From positions 1 to 15,214 of the forward strand of contig USBG01000030.1 in assembly GCA_900552855.1 (NCBI GenBank): a DNA stretch of 15,214 bases. The letters are read 5' to 3'. Shown in pieces: positions 6,101-12,082 of this stretch (position 1 is its first letter; each line of letters begins with the position of its first letter). The translations under genes and the position numbers were made by a program. The notes below the pieces were generated by a model. The model saw only the letters and a list, made by a program, of their open reading frames with translations, searched no databases and had not been told where the DNA came from. This stretch comes from an uncultured Phascolarctobacterium sp. (lineage in GTDB: Bacteria > Bacillota > Negativicutes > Acidaminococcales > Acidaminococcaceae).

Positions 6101-6967
6101 TTAATCCTCTTGTTTGCTTTTTAACAGCTCTTGGATTTCTTTTTGAGTAAATTTATAGGTTGTGTTGCAAAATTGGCAGTGTGCTTCAGTAATCTCATCT
6201 TGGCTCATTTCCTCCAAAGAATTAGCATCAAGACCAGCCAATGCATCTAAAATACGTTCGCGACTGCAACGGCATTTAAACTCTACAGGCAGGCTTTCCT
6301 TATAATCAACATCAAGGTCACGACCAATAATGCCAATGATTTTTTCAGGAGTATAGCCAATCTCCAGCAATTGAGTTACATAGGGCATTCTATTGATGTT
6401 CTTTTCTAATTGCTCCAAAACCTCATCGGTGCAGCCAGGCATAGCTTGAATAAAATAACCACCAGCTGCAGTAACCTCGCCATCCTTATCAACCAGCACG
6501 CCTAAGCCTACGCTAGAAGGAGTTTGCTCAGAAACATACAGATACTTGGTCAGGTCAGTTGCAATTTCACCATCTGCCAGCTCACAATAGCCTGTAAAGG
6601 GCTCTGCATTTTGCAGATAACGGGTAACAATGATATTGCCCTCACCGATACCACCGCCAACATCAAGCTTACCATCCTTTAAAGGAAGGAAGGCATCAGG
6701 ATTTTCTACATAGCCACGTACATGAGTACCCTCTGCATCGGCTACAACCTCACCTAAAGGTCCATCACCCTTAAGGCGTAAGGAAATACGCTCGTTATCC
6801 TTCATCATAGCAGCCAAAAGCAGTGCACCATTCATAGCTCTGCCTAAAGCTGCACTTGCCAAGTGAGAACAGCCATGCTGCTTTGCAGCCTCACGTACAA
6901 GATTAGTAGTACGTAATGCATAAATACGCACACCGTCAACTGTTGCCTTTGTCAAAATATCTTCCAT
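6101..6967 (-). CDS. hslO: Redox-regulated chaperone Hsp33
   Basis: 288 residues, family length. Hsp33 is a cytoplasmic holdase switched on by oxidation: its C-terminal zinc site loses metal when four cysteines form disulfides. Those ligands are present as CxC (C232, C234; KCRCSRERI) and CxxC (C264, C267; HCQFCNTTY). The N-terminal substrate-binding domain carries the familiar GDGPLGEVVADA (67-78) and VRGYVENP (83-90). GAGGTAA lies ~8 nt before the ATG at 6967. The ORF ends just upstream of the recA promoter with no terminator between, so some hslO transcripts may run into recA. Upstream lies a small promoter-terminator unit that may act as a leader. Confidence 0.95.
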   Translation of the reverse strand: MEDILTKATVDGVRIYALRTTNLVREAAKQHGCSHLASAALGRAMNGALLLAAMMKDNERISLRLKGDGPLGEVVADAEGTHVRGYVENPDAFLPLKDGKLDVGGGIGEGNIIVTRYLQNAEPFTGYCELADGEIATDLTKYLYVSEQTPSSVGLGVLVDKDGEVTAAGGYFIQAMPGCTDEVLEQLEKNINRMPYVTQLLEIGYTPEKIIGIIGRDLDVDYKESLPVEFKCRCSRERILDALAGLDANSLEEMSQDEITEAHCQFCNTTYKFTQKEIQELLKSKQED

Positions 6968-7045
6968 ACTATCTTACCTCTTTTTTCATATTTTACTTCT
7001 CTAATTTACCACTCAGCCAAGAAAAATCTTGGTTTTACTACTTAC

Positions 7046-7078
7046 AAAAACAAGCCCACTAACTGCTAGCGGGCTTGT
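7046..7078 (-). terminator. Intrinsic terminator upstream of hslO
   Basis: Stem ACAAGCCC...GGGCTTGT extended by four more pairs (GCTA with TAGT, one G-U), loop about 5 nt, then five T on the minus strand. No gene of usual size precedes it. It ends the short transcript from the promoter at 7129-7157, ~80 nt before hslO. Confidence 0.8.
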
Positions 7079-7112
7079 AACTTTTACTGCATTGGCGAAC
7101 CAAACTACTCAC
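7059..7112 (-). CDS. Candidate 17-codon leader peptide upstream of hslO
   Basis: GTG at 7112 opens MSSLVRQCSKSYKPASS and a TAG stop. AGGAG lies 4 nt upstream, slightly closer than usual. The last codons and the stop fall inside the left arm and loop of the terminator at 7046-7078, so a ribosome finishing the peptide would hinder terminator folding. The peptide resembles no known leader and has no run of one amino acid. It may be chance: the transcript also contains a UUGG-UUCG-CCAA tetraloop hairpin and could be a non-coding RNA. Confidence 0.25.
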   Translation of the reverse strand: MSSLVRQCSKSYKPASS

Positions 7113-7128
7113 GATTCTCCTAAAATTT

Positions 7129-7157
7129 ATTATATAGCAATTCCCAGTAAAAAGCAA
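7129..7157 (-). promoter_or_regulatory. Promoter of the short unit upstream of hslO
   Basis: Minus strand TTGCTT (7152-7157), 17 nt, TATAAT (7129-7134). Its transcript would be ~80 nt to the terminator at 7046-7078, or continue into hslO by read-through. I see no clear separate hslO promoter downstream of the terminator. Confidence 0.7.
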
Positions 7158-7263
7158 TGAAAGAATGGTGAACAATGCAGTACAGAAGAATAAACTGGAT
7201 TACGAGCTAGCCAAATAATTTACTGATTTACAAGTAAATTTAAGCAAAAAAATCTCCAAGCAA
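7158..7263. other. Non-coding gap between ribH terminator and hslO leader promoter
   Basis: AT-rich, no credible coding frame. The only structure is an inverted repeat AATTTACT / AGTAAATT (7217-7224 and 7233-7240) with an 8-nt spacer, which could be chance in such composition. Confidence 0.4.
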
Positions 7264-7300
7264 ATAAAATAGCGGCCGCCCCATCTTGGAAGCAGCCGCT
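7264..7300 (-). terminator. Terminator of ribH / end of the rib operon
   Basis: GC-rich stem AGCGGC...GCCGCT with inner CTTCC/GGGG pairing (7271-7300), 9 nt past the ribH stop, followed on the minus strand by ATTTTATTT. Confidence 0.82.
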
Positions 7301-7309
7301 TAAATTCAA

Positions 7310-7771
7310 TTACATAGCCTTGAACAGGTTTACCATTTCCATAGCGGACATAGCGCAATCCACGCCCTTATTGCCAGCCTTGGTGCCTGCACGCTCAATA
7401 GCCTGTTGAATATTTTCAGTGGTCAGTACGCCAAAGGCAACGGGTACACCAGTTTGCATGCTAACCTGAGCAATACCCTTAGAAGCTTCTGCACAAACAT
7501 AATCAAAGTGCGGAGTAGCACCACGGATAACAGCACCTAAAGCAATAACAGCATCATATTTACCACTTTCAGCCAGCTTTTTGCAGGCCATAGGAATTTC
7601 AAAGGCGCCAGGAACCCATGCTACAGTAATATCCTCGTCCTTAGCTTCATGACGAATCAAACAATCAACAGCGCCGCTCAGCAGCTTACTGGTGATAAAC
7701 TCATTAAAACGAGCCACTACGATAGCAACCTTCATATCTTTTGCAGTTAATTTACCTTCTAAAACGTTCAT
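7310..7771 (-). CDS. ribH: 6,7-dimethyl-8-ribityllumazine synthase
   Basis: RibH condenses the ribitylaminouracil intermediate with the four-carbon butanone phosphate from RibB to make lumazine, the substrate of RibE. 153 residues, the family norm. Motifs: ARFNEF (20-25), VPGAFEIP (53-60), GAVIRGATPHFD (79-90, with catalytic His88), GVLTTEN (114-120) and the Lys-rich phosphate-binding AGTKAGNKG (128-136). The ATG at 7771 is chosen over an in-frame start at 7804 because AGGAGG lies 7 nt before it and the upstream codons lie in a repeat. It is the last gene of the rib operon, but 522 bp of repeat-rich DNA separates it from ribBA, and a hairpin repeat ends one base from its ribosome site. Confidence 0.96.
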   Translation of the reverse strand: MNVLEGKLTAKDMKVAIVVARFNEFITSKLLSGAVDCLIRHEAKDEDITVAWVPGAFEIPMACKKLAESGKYDAVIALGAVIRGATPHFDYVCAEASKGIAQVSMQTGVPVAFGVLTTENIQQAIERAGTKAGNKGVDCAMSAMEMVNLFKAM

Positions 7772-7785
7772 TATTATTCCTCCTA

Positions 7786-7850
7786 ACCTCTCAGTCAACG
7801 CCAAGGGCGTTGCCAGCTCCCCTTAAAAGGGGAGCCTTACGTTACAATTT
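7786..7850. repeat. Double-hairpin repeat, copy 1 (next to ribH)
   Basis: Plus-strand order: ACCTCTCAGTC, a small hairpin CAACGCC-AAG-GGCGTTG, CCAG, a second hairpin GCTCCCCTT-AA-AAGGGGAGC, then CTTACGTTACAATTT. It shares nearly all bases outside the first hairpin with copy 2 (8173-8231), and is related to copy 3 (11715-11770). It adjoins the ribH Shine-Dalgarno (7779-7784), so its hairpins would sit in the ribH leader. Confidence 0.88.
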
Positions 7851-7952
7851 AGTATTATCTTGTACACTAGTCAGCAAATCTCATTCAGAGCAATAGAATC
7901 TTTAGCATACCCATAGCAATCTAATTACTATAAATTGTATATTATGCACTCA

Positions 7953-8127
7953 GCAATTACACTTGCTCGGAGCGTATAGAAATTTTAGGCCATAAGCTGT
8001 TGGTACAATAGAAGCAAGGTTCCTCAACCTTACTGCCACTACGAACAAATTCTACCGCAGCTTCGTTTATTGTACCCAGCGCAATGGACGTTAAAAATTT
8101 CTCCCTAGCGTAGAGCAATTTAATTGC
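7953..8127. repeat. ~175-bp inverted-repeat element, copy 1 (ribBA-ribH gap)
   Basis: Aligns along its whole length with 11831-12006. Strongly conserved blocks are CGGAGCGTATAGAAATTTTA on the left and TTATTGTACCCAGCGCAATG on the right. The left and right halves are imperfect reverse complements of each other (GGTACAAT...ATTGTACC, GAAATTTT...AAATTTC, AGAAGC...GCTTCG) around a variable ~40-bp centre, so single strands would fold into one long hairpin. A 68-codon minus-strand frame covers it, but copy 2 has stops in that frame and differences are not concentrated at third positions, so I treat it as non-coding. It may be a MITE-like insertion or a structured RNA. Confidence 0.82.
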
Positions 8128-8172
8128 TATTACACTAATAACACCTATACTGAGTGTAAACACTAGAAATTT

Positions 8173-8231
8173 ACCTCTCAGTCAGCTTCGCTGCCAGCTC
8201 CCCTTAAAAGGGGAGCCTTACGTTACAATTT
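8173..8231. repeat. Double-hairpin repeat, copy 2 (between ribBA and the long element)
   Basis: Same family as 7786-7850 with the short first hairpin CAGC-TTC-GCTG and the identical second hairpin GCTCCCCTT-AA-AAGGGGAGC, ending CTTACGTTACAATTT. It has the same orientation as copies 1 and 3. Together with copy 1 it brackets the long element at 7953-8127 as direct repeats. Confidence 0.88.
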
Positions 8232-8293
8232 GGTATCGCGTTTTTTATAATATAATCGCTCTTTTAACTCGCAGCAATTACATTGGCTAGATC

Positions 8294-9517
8294 CTAGCAA
8301 CAGCCACAGCCGCAGTCATGCAGCTTATGCCCCATCTTTTCTTCCTTAGTATCAAGATAGAACTCATTGTACTCATTAGCCTCCATTACGATAGGTACAC
8401 GACCTGTAATGGTAATGCCATAGCCAGACAAGCCAATGCGTTTAGCCGGATTATTAGTAATCAGACGGATGCTGGATAAGCCTAAATCAGCCAAAATTTG
8501 TGCACCCATACCATAATCACGCAAATCAGGAGCAAAGCCAAGCTGTACATTTGCCTCAACAGTATCCAAACCCTGATCCTGTAAAGCATAGGCACGAACC
8601 TTATTTGCCAAACCAATGCCACGTCCCTCCTGGCGCATATAAACTACTGCACCACAGCCTTCCTTTTCAATCATACGCAGAGCAGTTGCCAACTGGTCGC
8701 CGCAATCACAGCGCAAACTGCCAAAGGCATCACCGGTCAGGCACTCGCTATGCACACGCACCAGCACGTCCTTTTTGCCCTTAACGTCGCCCTTGACAAT
8801 AGCCACGTGGCACAAATTATCCAAGTCATTTTCATAAGCAATGATGCGGAAATTACCGTACTTAGTAGGCAAGGCAGCCTCGGATACTCTATGTATCATC
8901 TTTTCGTGATTTTTACGATATGCAACTAAATCAGCAATGGTGACGAATACCAAATCATGCTTTTTAGCAAACTCAATCAAATCAGGAGTGCGAGCCATGT
9001 GACCATCGTCATTCATAATCTCTACACAAATACCAACGGATTTTAAACCAGCTAAACGACACAAATCAACTGTAGCCTCGGTATGACCAGTACGCACTAA
9101 AACACCGCCTTCGCGAGCACGCAAAGGGAATACATGACCAGGACGACGGAAATCTCCGGGCTGTGCACCATCCTCAGCACATTTCTTCATAGTGTAGGCA
9201 CGCTCATAGGCAGAAATACCAGTTGTAGTATCAACATGGTCAATGGATACAGAAAAGGCAGTTTCATGGTTATCAGTATTTTTGCTAACCATAGCGCCCA
9301 ACTGCAGCTTATCCATAATTTCACCGGAAGCAGGCATGCAAATTAAGCCACGAGCCTCTTTAGCCATAAAATTAATAGCCTCAGGAGTGCACAGCTCGGC
9401 AGCCATAATCAAATCGCCTTCGTTTTCTCTATCCTCGTCATCAGTTACAAGAACCATTTTGCCTGCCTTAATGGCTGCAATAGCTTCTTCAATAGTATTA
9501 TATTTAAAATTTTCCAT
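8294..9517 (-). CDS. ribBA: Bifunctional DHBP synthase / GTP cyclohydrolase II
   Basis: 407 residues; feeds both arms of riboflavin synthesis. Residues 1-200 are 3,4-dihydroxy-2-butanone 4-phosphate synthase (ribulose 5-phosphate to the C4 unit): metal/substrate loop DDEDRENEGD (26-35), PGHVFPL (126-132), RTGHTEA (142-148). Residues ~207-400 are GTP cyclohydrolase II (first step from GTP): zinc ligands C259, C270, C272 (SECLTGDAFGSLRCDC) and RQEGRGIGL (295-303). The protein ends with an extra cysteine cluster, HDCGCGCC, absent from the catalytic cores. GAGGT precedes the ATG at 9517 and overlaps the end of ribE, indicating tight coupling. The gene is followed by repeats and a long gap before ribH, not by a clear terminator. 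Confidence 0.97.
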   Translation of the reverse strand: MENFKYNTIEEAIAAIKAGKMVLVTDDEDRENEGDLIMAAELCTPEAINFMAKEARGLICMPASGEIMDKLQLGAMVSKNTDNHETAFSVSIDHVDTTTGISAYERAYTMKKCAEDGAQPGDFRRPGHVFPLRAREGGVLVRTGHTEATVDLCRLAGLKSVGICVEIMNDDGHMARTPDLIEFAKKHDLVFVTIADLVAYRKNHEKMIHRVSEAALPTKYGNFRIIAYENDLDNLCHVAIVKGDVKGKKDVLVRVHSECLTGDAFGSLRCDCGDQLATALRMIEKEGCGAVVYMRQEGRGIGLANKVRAYALQDQGLDTVEANVQLGFAPDLRDYGMGAQILADLGLSSIRLITNNPAKRIGLSGYGITITGRVPIVMEANEYNEFYLDTKEEKMGHKLHDCGCGCC

Positions 9518-9527
9518 TTCTCTTACC

Positions 9528-10184
9528 TCATATAAATCCGTTTTTCATCAGCATATCCATGCTAAGCGCTTCTCCCTGCTCCTGCTTTTGGGGTGTGTTA
9601 AAGCCAAGCATGCGCTCCACATATTTACCAATAATATCCGTTTCCAAATTCACCTTATCGCCAACCGTCTTAAAGCCTAATGTGGTTTCCTTAGCAGTGT
9701 GGGGAATAAGGGATACGGAAAAGCCCGTTTCTGTAACCTCTGTTACCGTCAGGCTAATGCCATCAATAGCAATACTACCCTTAGGCAATATATATTTCAA
9801 AAGTCTGCCTTCTGCAGCAATAGTAACAACTACAGCAATACCCTCAGGACGTTGATCAACAATTGTACCAAGTCCTTCAACATGACCACTGACAATATGG
9901 CCATCAAGACCATCAGACAAGCGTAATGTGCGTTCTAAATTCACCTTATCGCCAGCATGTAAACCGCCAATATTAGTCAAACGCACTGTTTCAGGCATAA
10001 CATCGGCAGTAAATGCATCGCCCTCCATATGGACTACGGTCAAACAAGCACCATTAACTGCCACGCTGTCACCAATTTTTAAATTATTCATTACTTTTTT
10101 AGCTGCAACTGTTAAATGATAAGACTCACCCTGACGAGCAAGTCGTTCTACAGTTCCCAGCTCAGCTACTAAACCTGTAAACAC
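9528..10184 (-). CDS. ribE: Riboflavin synthase alpha chain
   Basis: 218 residues. It dismutates two lumazines to riboflavin and the pyrimidine intermediate as a trimer. Two tandem lumazine-binding beta barrels: domain 1 about 1-97, opening with the diagnostic MFTGLVAELG and carrying VNGACLTV (43-50); domain 2 about 98-200, with GHIVSGHVEG (95-104) and IDGISLTV (140-147). The start is GTG at 10184, set by AGGAGG with 6-nt spacing and by the invariant MFTG start of the family. It is second in the operon, 38 bp after ribD and 10 bp before ribBA. The symbol ribE follows Bacillus-type usage; the same enzyme is ribC in E. coli. Confidence 0.97.
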   Translation of the reverse strand: MFTGLVAELGTVERLARQGESYHLTVAAKKVMNNLKIGDSVAVNGACLTVVHMEGDAFTADVMPETVRLTNIGGLHAGDKVNLERTLRLSDGLDGHIVSGHVEGLGTIVDQRPEGIAVVVTIAAEGRLLKYILPKGSIAIDGISLTVTEVTETGFSVSLIPHTAKETTLGFKTVGDKVNLETDIIGKYVERMLGFNTPQKQEQGEALSMDMLMKNGFI

Positions 10185-10197
10185 GACATTCCTCCTT

Positions 10198-10216
10198 TTT
10201 CAGCAATTTGCTGAAA
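10198..10216. repeat. 19-bp palindrome between ribD and ribE
   Basis: TTTCAGCAA and TTGCTGAAA arms around a single central base fill the ribD-ribE gap, ending 2 nt before the ribE Shine-Dalgarno. In the mRNA it forms a 7-bp hairpin that could tune ribE initiation or protect an mRNA end. There is no T tract, so it is not a terminator. Confidence 0.55.
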
Positions 10217-10222
10217 GTGATG

Positions 10223-11320
10223 TCAATTTGAGTGCTGCACTAAGCCAGTTATCATAATATCCTGACCATACAGCTTGTATTCTACCTGCTTCAGCTGCCA
10301 GCCCTCGCTAATAAGGTCACTGCCCTCACCGCCAATAGGAGTAATAGCACCACTGCCACCTACAATTTTAGGTGCAATAAAGGCATAAACTCTATCTGCC
10401 AGCTCCATATCCTTAAAGCTGCCTAAAACCTCACTGCCGCCTTCTACTAGCAGGCTAGTGATATTTCGCTTAGCCAGCTCTTCAATCAAAAGCGGTAAAG
10501 GAATCTTGCCTTCATACAACGGCAATCTAAGCAGCTCAACATTAGGCAGACTACTGATAGCCTCACCCTTCACAGCATCGGCTTCAATACCTGTTACAAT
10601 GATTGTGTCTGCAGCAGGATTCAGTACATTAGCCATTAAGGAAATCTTTAAATGAGTGTCCAAGACTATTCTTATAGGATTTTTTCCCTTTACCATACGT
10701 GTGGTCAGCTCTGAGTCATCCTCAAAAATTGTACCAATACCAACTAAAATAGCATCGTGCTGCTTACGCAATCTATGAGCAAAGGTTCGAGCCTCTTCGC
10801 CAGTAATCCATTTGCTATCGCCAATATAGGAAGCAATTTTACCATCCAAGGTCATGGCATATTTAAGACTGATAAAAGGTCTGCCCTTAGTTATCCAGGT
10901 AAAGAAGCGTTCATTAAGACGTTTTGCCTCTTCCTCGCATACGCCAACGGTTACATCTATATTCTGCAAACGCAAATACTCTACGCCCTGACCTGCAACC
11001 TGAGGATTGGGGTCCAGGCATGCCACAACAACACGCTTGATGCCAGCCTTAGCCAATGCCACGCAGCAGGGACCAGTACGTCCATAATGAGAGCATGGCT
11101 CCAGTGTTACGTAAGCAGTAGCACCTCTGGCATTTTGCTTAGCTTCAGCCAAAGCATTCACCTCAGCATGGGCCTCGCCAGCCTTATGATGATAGCCCTC
11201 GCCTACTATCTCGCCATCCTCATCAACAATTACGCAGCCTACCATAGGATTAGGACTAGTGTCCCCCTCTGCCATCAAAGCAAGCTCCAAGGCTCTGCGC
11301 ATATAAATTTCGTCATTCAT
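10223..11320 (-). CDS. ribD: Bifunctional diaminohydroxyphosphoribosylaminopyrimidine deaminase / reductase
   Basis: 365 residues, normal for RibD. Residues 1-~145 are a zinc cytidine-deaminase-like domain with HAE (51-53) and PCSHYGRTGPC (75-85) supplying zinc ligands and the catalytic glutamate. Residues ~146-365 are the NADPH-dependent reductase (FISLKYAMTLDGKIA, GIGTIFEDDSELTTR, LVEGGSEVLGSF). It carries out the two steps after GTP cyclohydrolase II. The ATG at 11320 follows GAGGTGAT. It is first in the operon, behind the FMN riboswitch, with a further ~100-nt stretch between riboswitch terminator and start codon. Confidence 0.97.
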   Translation of the reverse strand: MNDEIYMRRALELALMAEGDTSPNPMVGCVIVDEDGEIVGEGYHHKAGEAHAEVNALAEAKQNARGATAYVTLEPCSHYGRTGPCCVALAKAGIKRVVVACLDPNPQVAGQGVEYLRLQNIDVTVGVCEEEAKRLNERFFTWITKGRPFISLKYAMTLDGKIASYIGDSKWITGEEARTFAHRLRKQHDAILVGIGTIFEDDSELTTRMVKGKNPIRIVLDTHLKISLMANVLNPAADTIIVTGIEADAVKGEAISSLPNVELLRLPLYEGKIPLPLLIEELAKRNITSLLVEGGSEVLGSFKDMELADRVYAFIAPKIVGGSGAITPIGGEGSDLISEGWQLKQVEYKLYGQDIMITGLVQHSN

Positions 11321-11434
11321 TTTATCACCTCAATTATGACTGTAAAAGTCAACGCTAATCTATCTAAGGCTTTCTTTACAGCAACCTAAAATCCTTTTAT
11401 ATCTAGGATTTCATCAATAAAGAAATTACACTCA

Positions 11435-11476
11435 AAATAAGAAAACCACACACAACCTTTGAGTTTGCGCGTGGTT
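11435..11476 (-). terminator. Expression-platform terminator of the FMN riboswitch
   Basis: A 12-bp stem (AACCACGCGCAA with TTGTGTGTGGTT, two G-U pairs; 11444-11476) followed on the minus strand by TTCTTATTTT. Its CAAAGGTT (11454-11461) is a perfect 8-nt complement to AACCTTTG of the aptamer's first strand (11599-11606). Without FMN these would pair as an antiterminator; with FMN, stem P1 forms and the terminator folds. Confidence 0.85.
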
Positions 11477-11497
11477 AATAAGCATTACTATCCAGCC

Positions 11498-11605
11498 ACC
11501 TTTTCTCATCCAGACTATACTGTCGGTTACGGAATTACACCGTATCATGCCTTTCGGCTCGCGGACTTTACCGCCGGTTGAGGAATTGCACCTCGCCCCA
11601 AAGGT
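11498..11605 (-). promoter_or_regulatory. FMN riboswitch (RFN element)
   Basis: The minus strand shows the conserved RFN blocks in order: GGGGCGAGGTGCAATTCC, ACCGGCGGTAAAGTCCGCGA, GAGCCGAAAGGC, GGTGTAATTCCG, and CCGACAGTATAGTCTGGATG. Stem P1 is ACCTTT/AAAGGT closing the aptamer. It senses FMN and controls ribD-ribE-ribBA-ribH by premature termination. Confidence 0.97.
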
Positions 11606-11623
11606 TACCTTATGAAGTTACTT

Positions 11624-11647
11624 ATAGTTTAAACTTGCTTAAACTAT
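11624..11647. repeat. 24-bp inverted repeat over the rib operon promoter
   Basis: ATAGTTTAA and TTAAACTAT, 9-bp perfect arms with a 6-nt spacer. It covers the -10 box and almost the whole spacer of the rib promoter. The form is that of a dimeric repressor operator, but AT-rich arms of this length can arise by chance. Confidence 0.5.
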
Positions 11648-11654
11648 TTGTCAA
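11626..11654 (-). promoter_or_regulatory. Promoter of the rib operon
   Basis: Minus strand TTGACA (11649-11654), 17 nt, TAAACT (11626-11631). Transcription would begin near 11619, immediately before the FMN aptamer. Confidence 0.8.
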
Positions 11655-11714
11655 TCAAAATAACTGTGAATAATATGCTTAGAAAGCACTACCCCGCCTT
11701 TCAGCACAGAACTT

Positions 11715-11770
11715 ACCTCTCAATCAGCTTCGCTGACAGCTCTCCTTCAAAGGAGAGCCTTACGTGCAAT
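11715..11770. repeat. Double-hairpin repeat, copy 3 (upstream of the rib promoter)
   Basis: Same family as 7786-7850 and 8173-8231: ACCTCTCAATCAGC-TTC-GCTGACAGCTCTCCTT-CA-AAGGAGAGCCTTACG in outline. Its second stem carries a paired change (C to T on one arm, G to A on the other) relative to copies 1 and 2, keeping the hairpin intact. It lies just upstream of the rib operon promoter. Confidence 0.82.
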
Positions 11771-11830
11771 CGCAGAGAATCCCCAGCCCTTTAAGGATAA
11801 GTGGGAAAAGCAAGCTTTCTCGCACTTACT

Positions 11831-12006
11831 GCAATTATATTTACTCGGAGCGTATAGAAATTTTAGACCATAAGCTGCTGGTACAATCGAAGCAAGGCTA
11901 ACAGCACTTGCATTCACCGCACACAAATTCTGCCGTCGCTTCGCTTATTGTACCCAGCGCAATGGGCGTTATAAATTTCTCCTTAGCGCAGAGTAAGATA
12001 ATTGTC
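11831..12006. repeat. ~175-bp inverted-repeat element, copy 2 (rpe-rib gap)
   Basis: Second copy of the element at 7953-8127, same orientation and length. The flanks are well conserved (CGGAGCGTATAGAAATTTTA; TTATTGTACCCAGCGCAATG) and the centre is more diverged. The two halves are imperfect reverse complements, so it also folds as one long hairpin. The minus-strand frame seen in copy 1 is broken here by TAG and TAA. Confidence 0.82.
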
Positions 12007-12034
12007 CATATTACCCTACAATTATATTTACTAA

Positions 12035-12067
12035 CAAAAATACCGCTGATGCTCAGCACCAGCGGTA
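12035..12067 (-). terminator. Terminator of the pknB-rsgA-rpe operon
   Basis: Stem ACCGCTG/CAGCGGT continued by TGC/GCA, loop TGA, 15 nt past the rpe stop, followed on the minus strand by TTTTTG. Confidence 0.9.
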
Positions 12068-12082
12068 AATTATAACACTATA

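Noticed and set aside
7090..7110. GGTTCG-like string on the minus strand suggesting a tRNA or tmRNA arm
   Set aside because: No acceptor stem, anticodon arm or CCA context; it is better read as a UUGG-UUCG-CCAA tetraloop hairpin.
7772..7804. Upstream in-frame start for ribH at 7804
   Set aside because: The extra 11 codons fall in the hairpin repeat and the Shine-Dalgarno itself; AGGAGG serves the ATG at 7771.
7957..8163. 68-codon minus-strand frame starting GTG, with a GAGG ~10 nt upstream
   Set aside because: It lies on the long repeat element; the second copy of the element has in-frame TAG and TAA, and differences between the copies are spread over all codon positions. Treated as non-coding repeat, though accidental translation is possible.
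7786..8231. Repeats considered as a CRISPR array
   Set aside because: Only two units ~390 bp apart, strongly hairpin-forming, no regular spacers and no cas genes.
10757..11389. 210-codon plus-strand frame antisense to ribD
   Set aside because: Covers the ribD 5' half and its leader; no promoter, ribosome site or recognisable domain.
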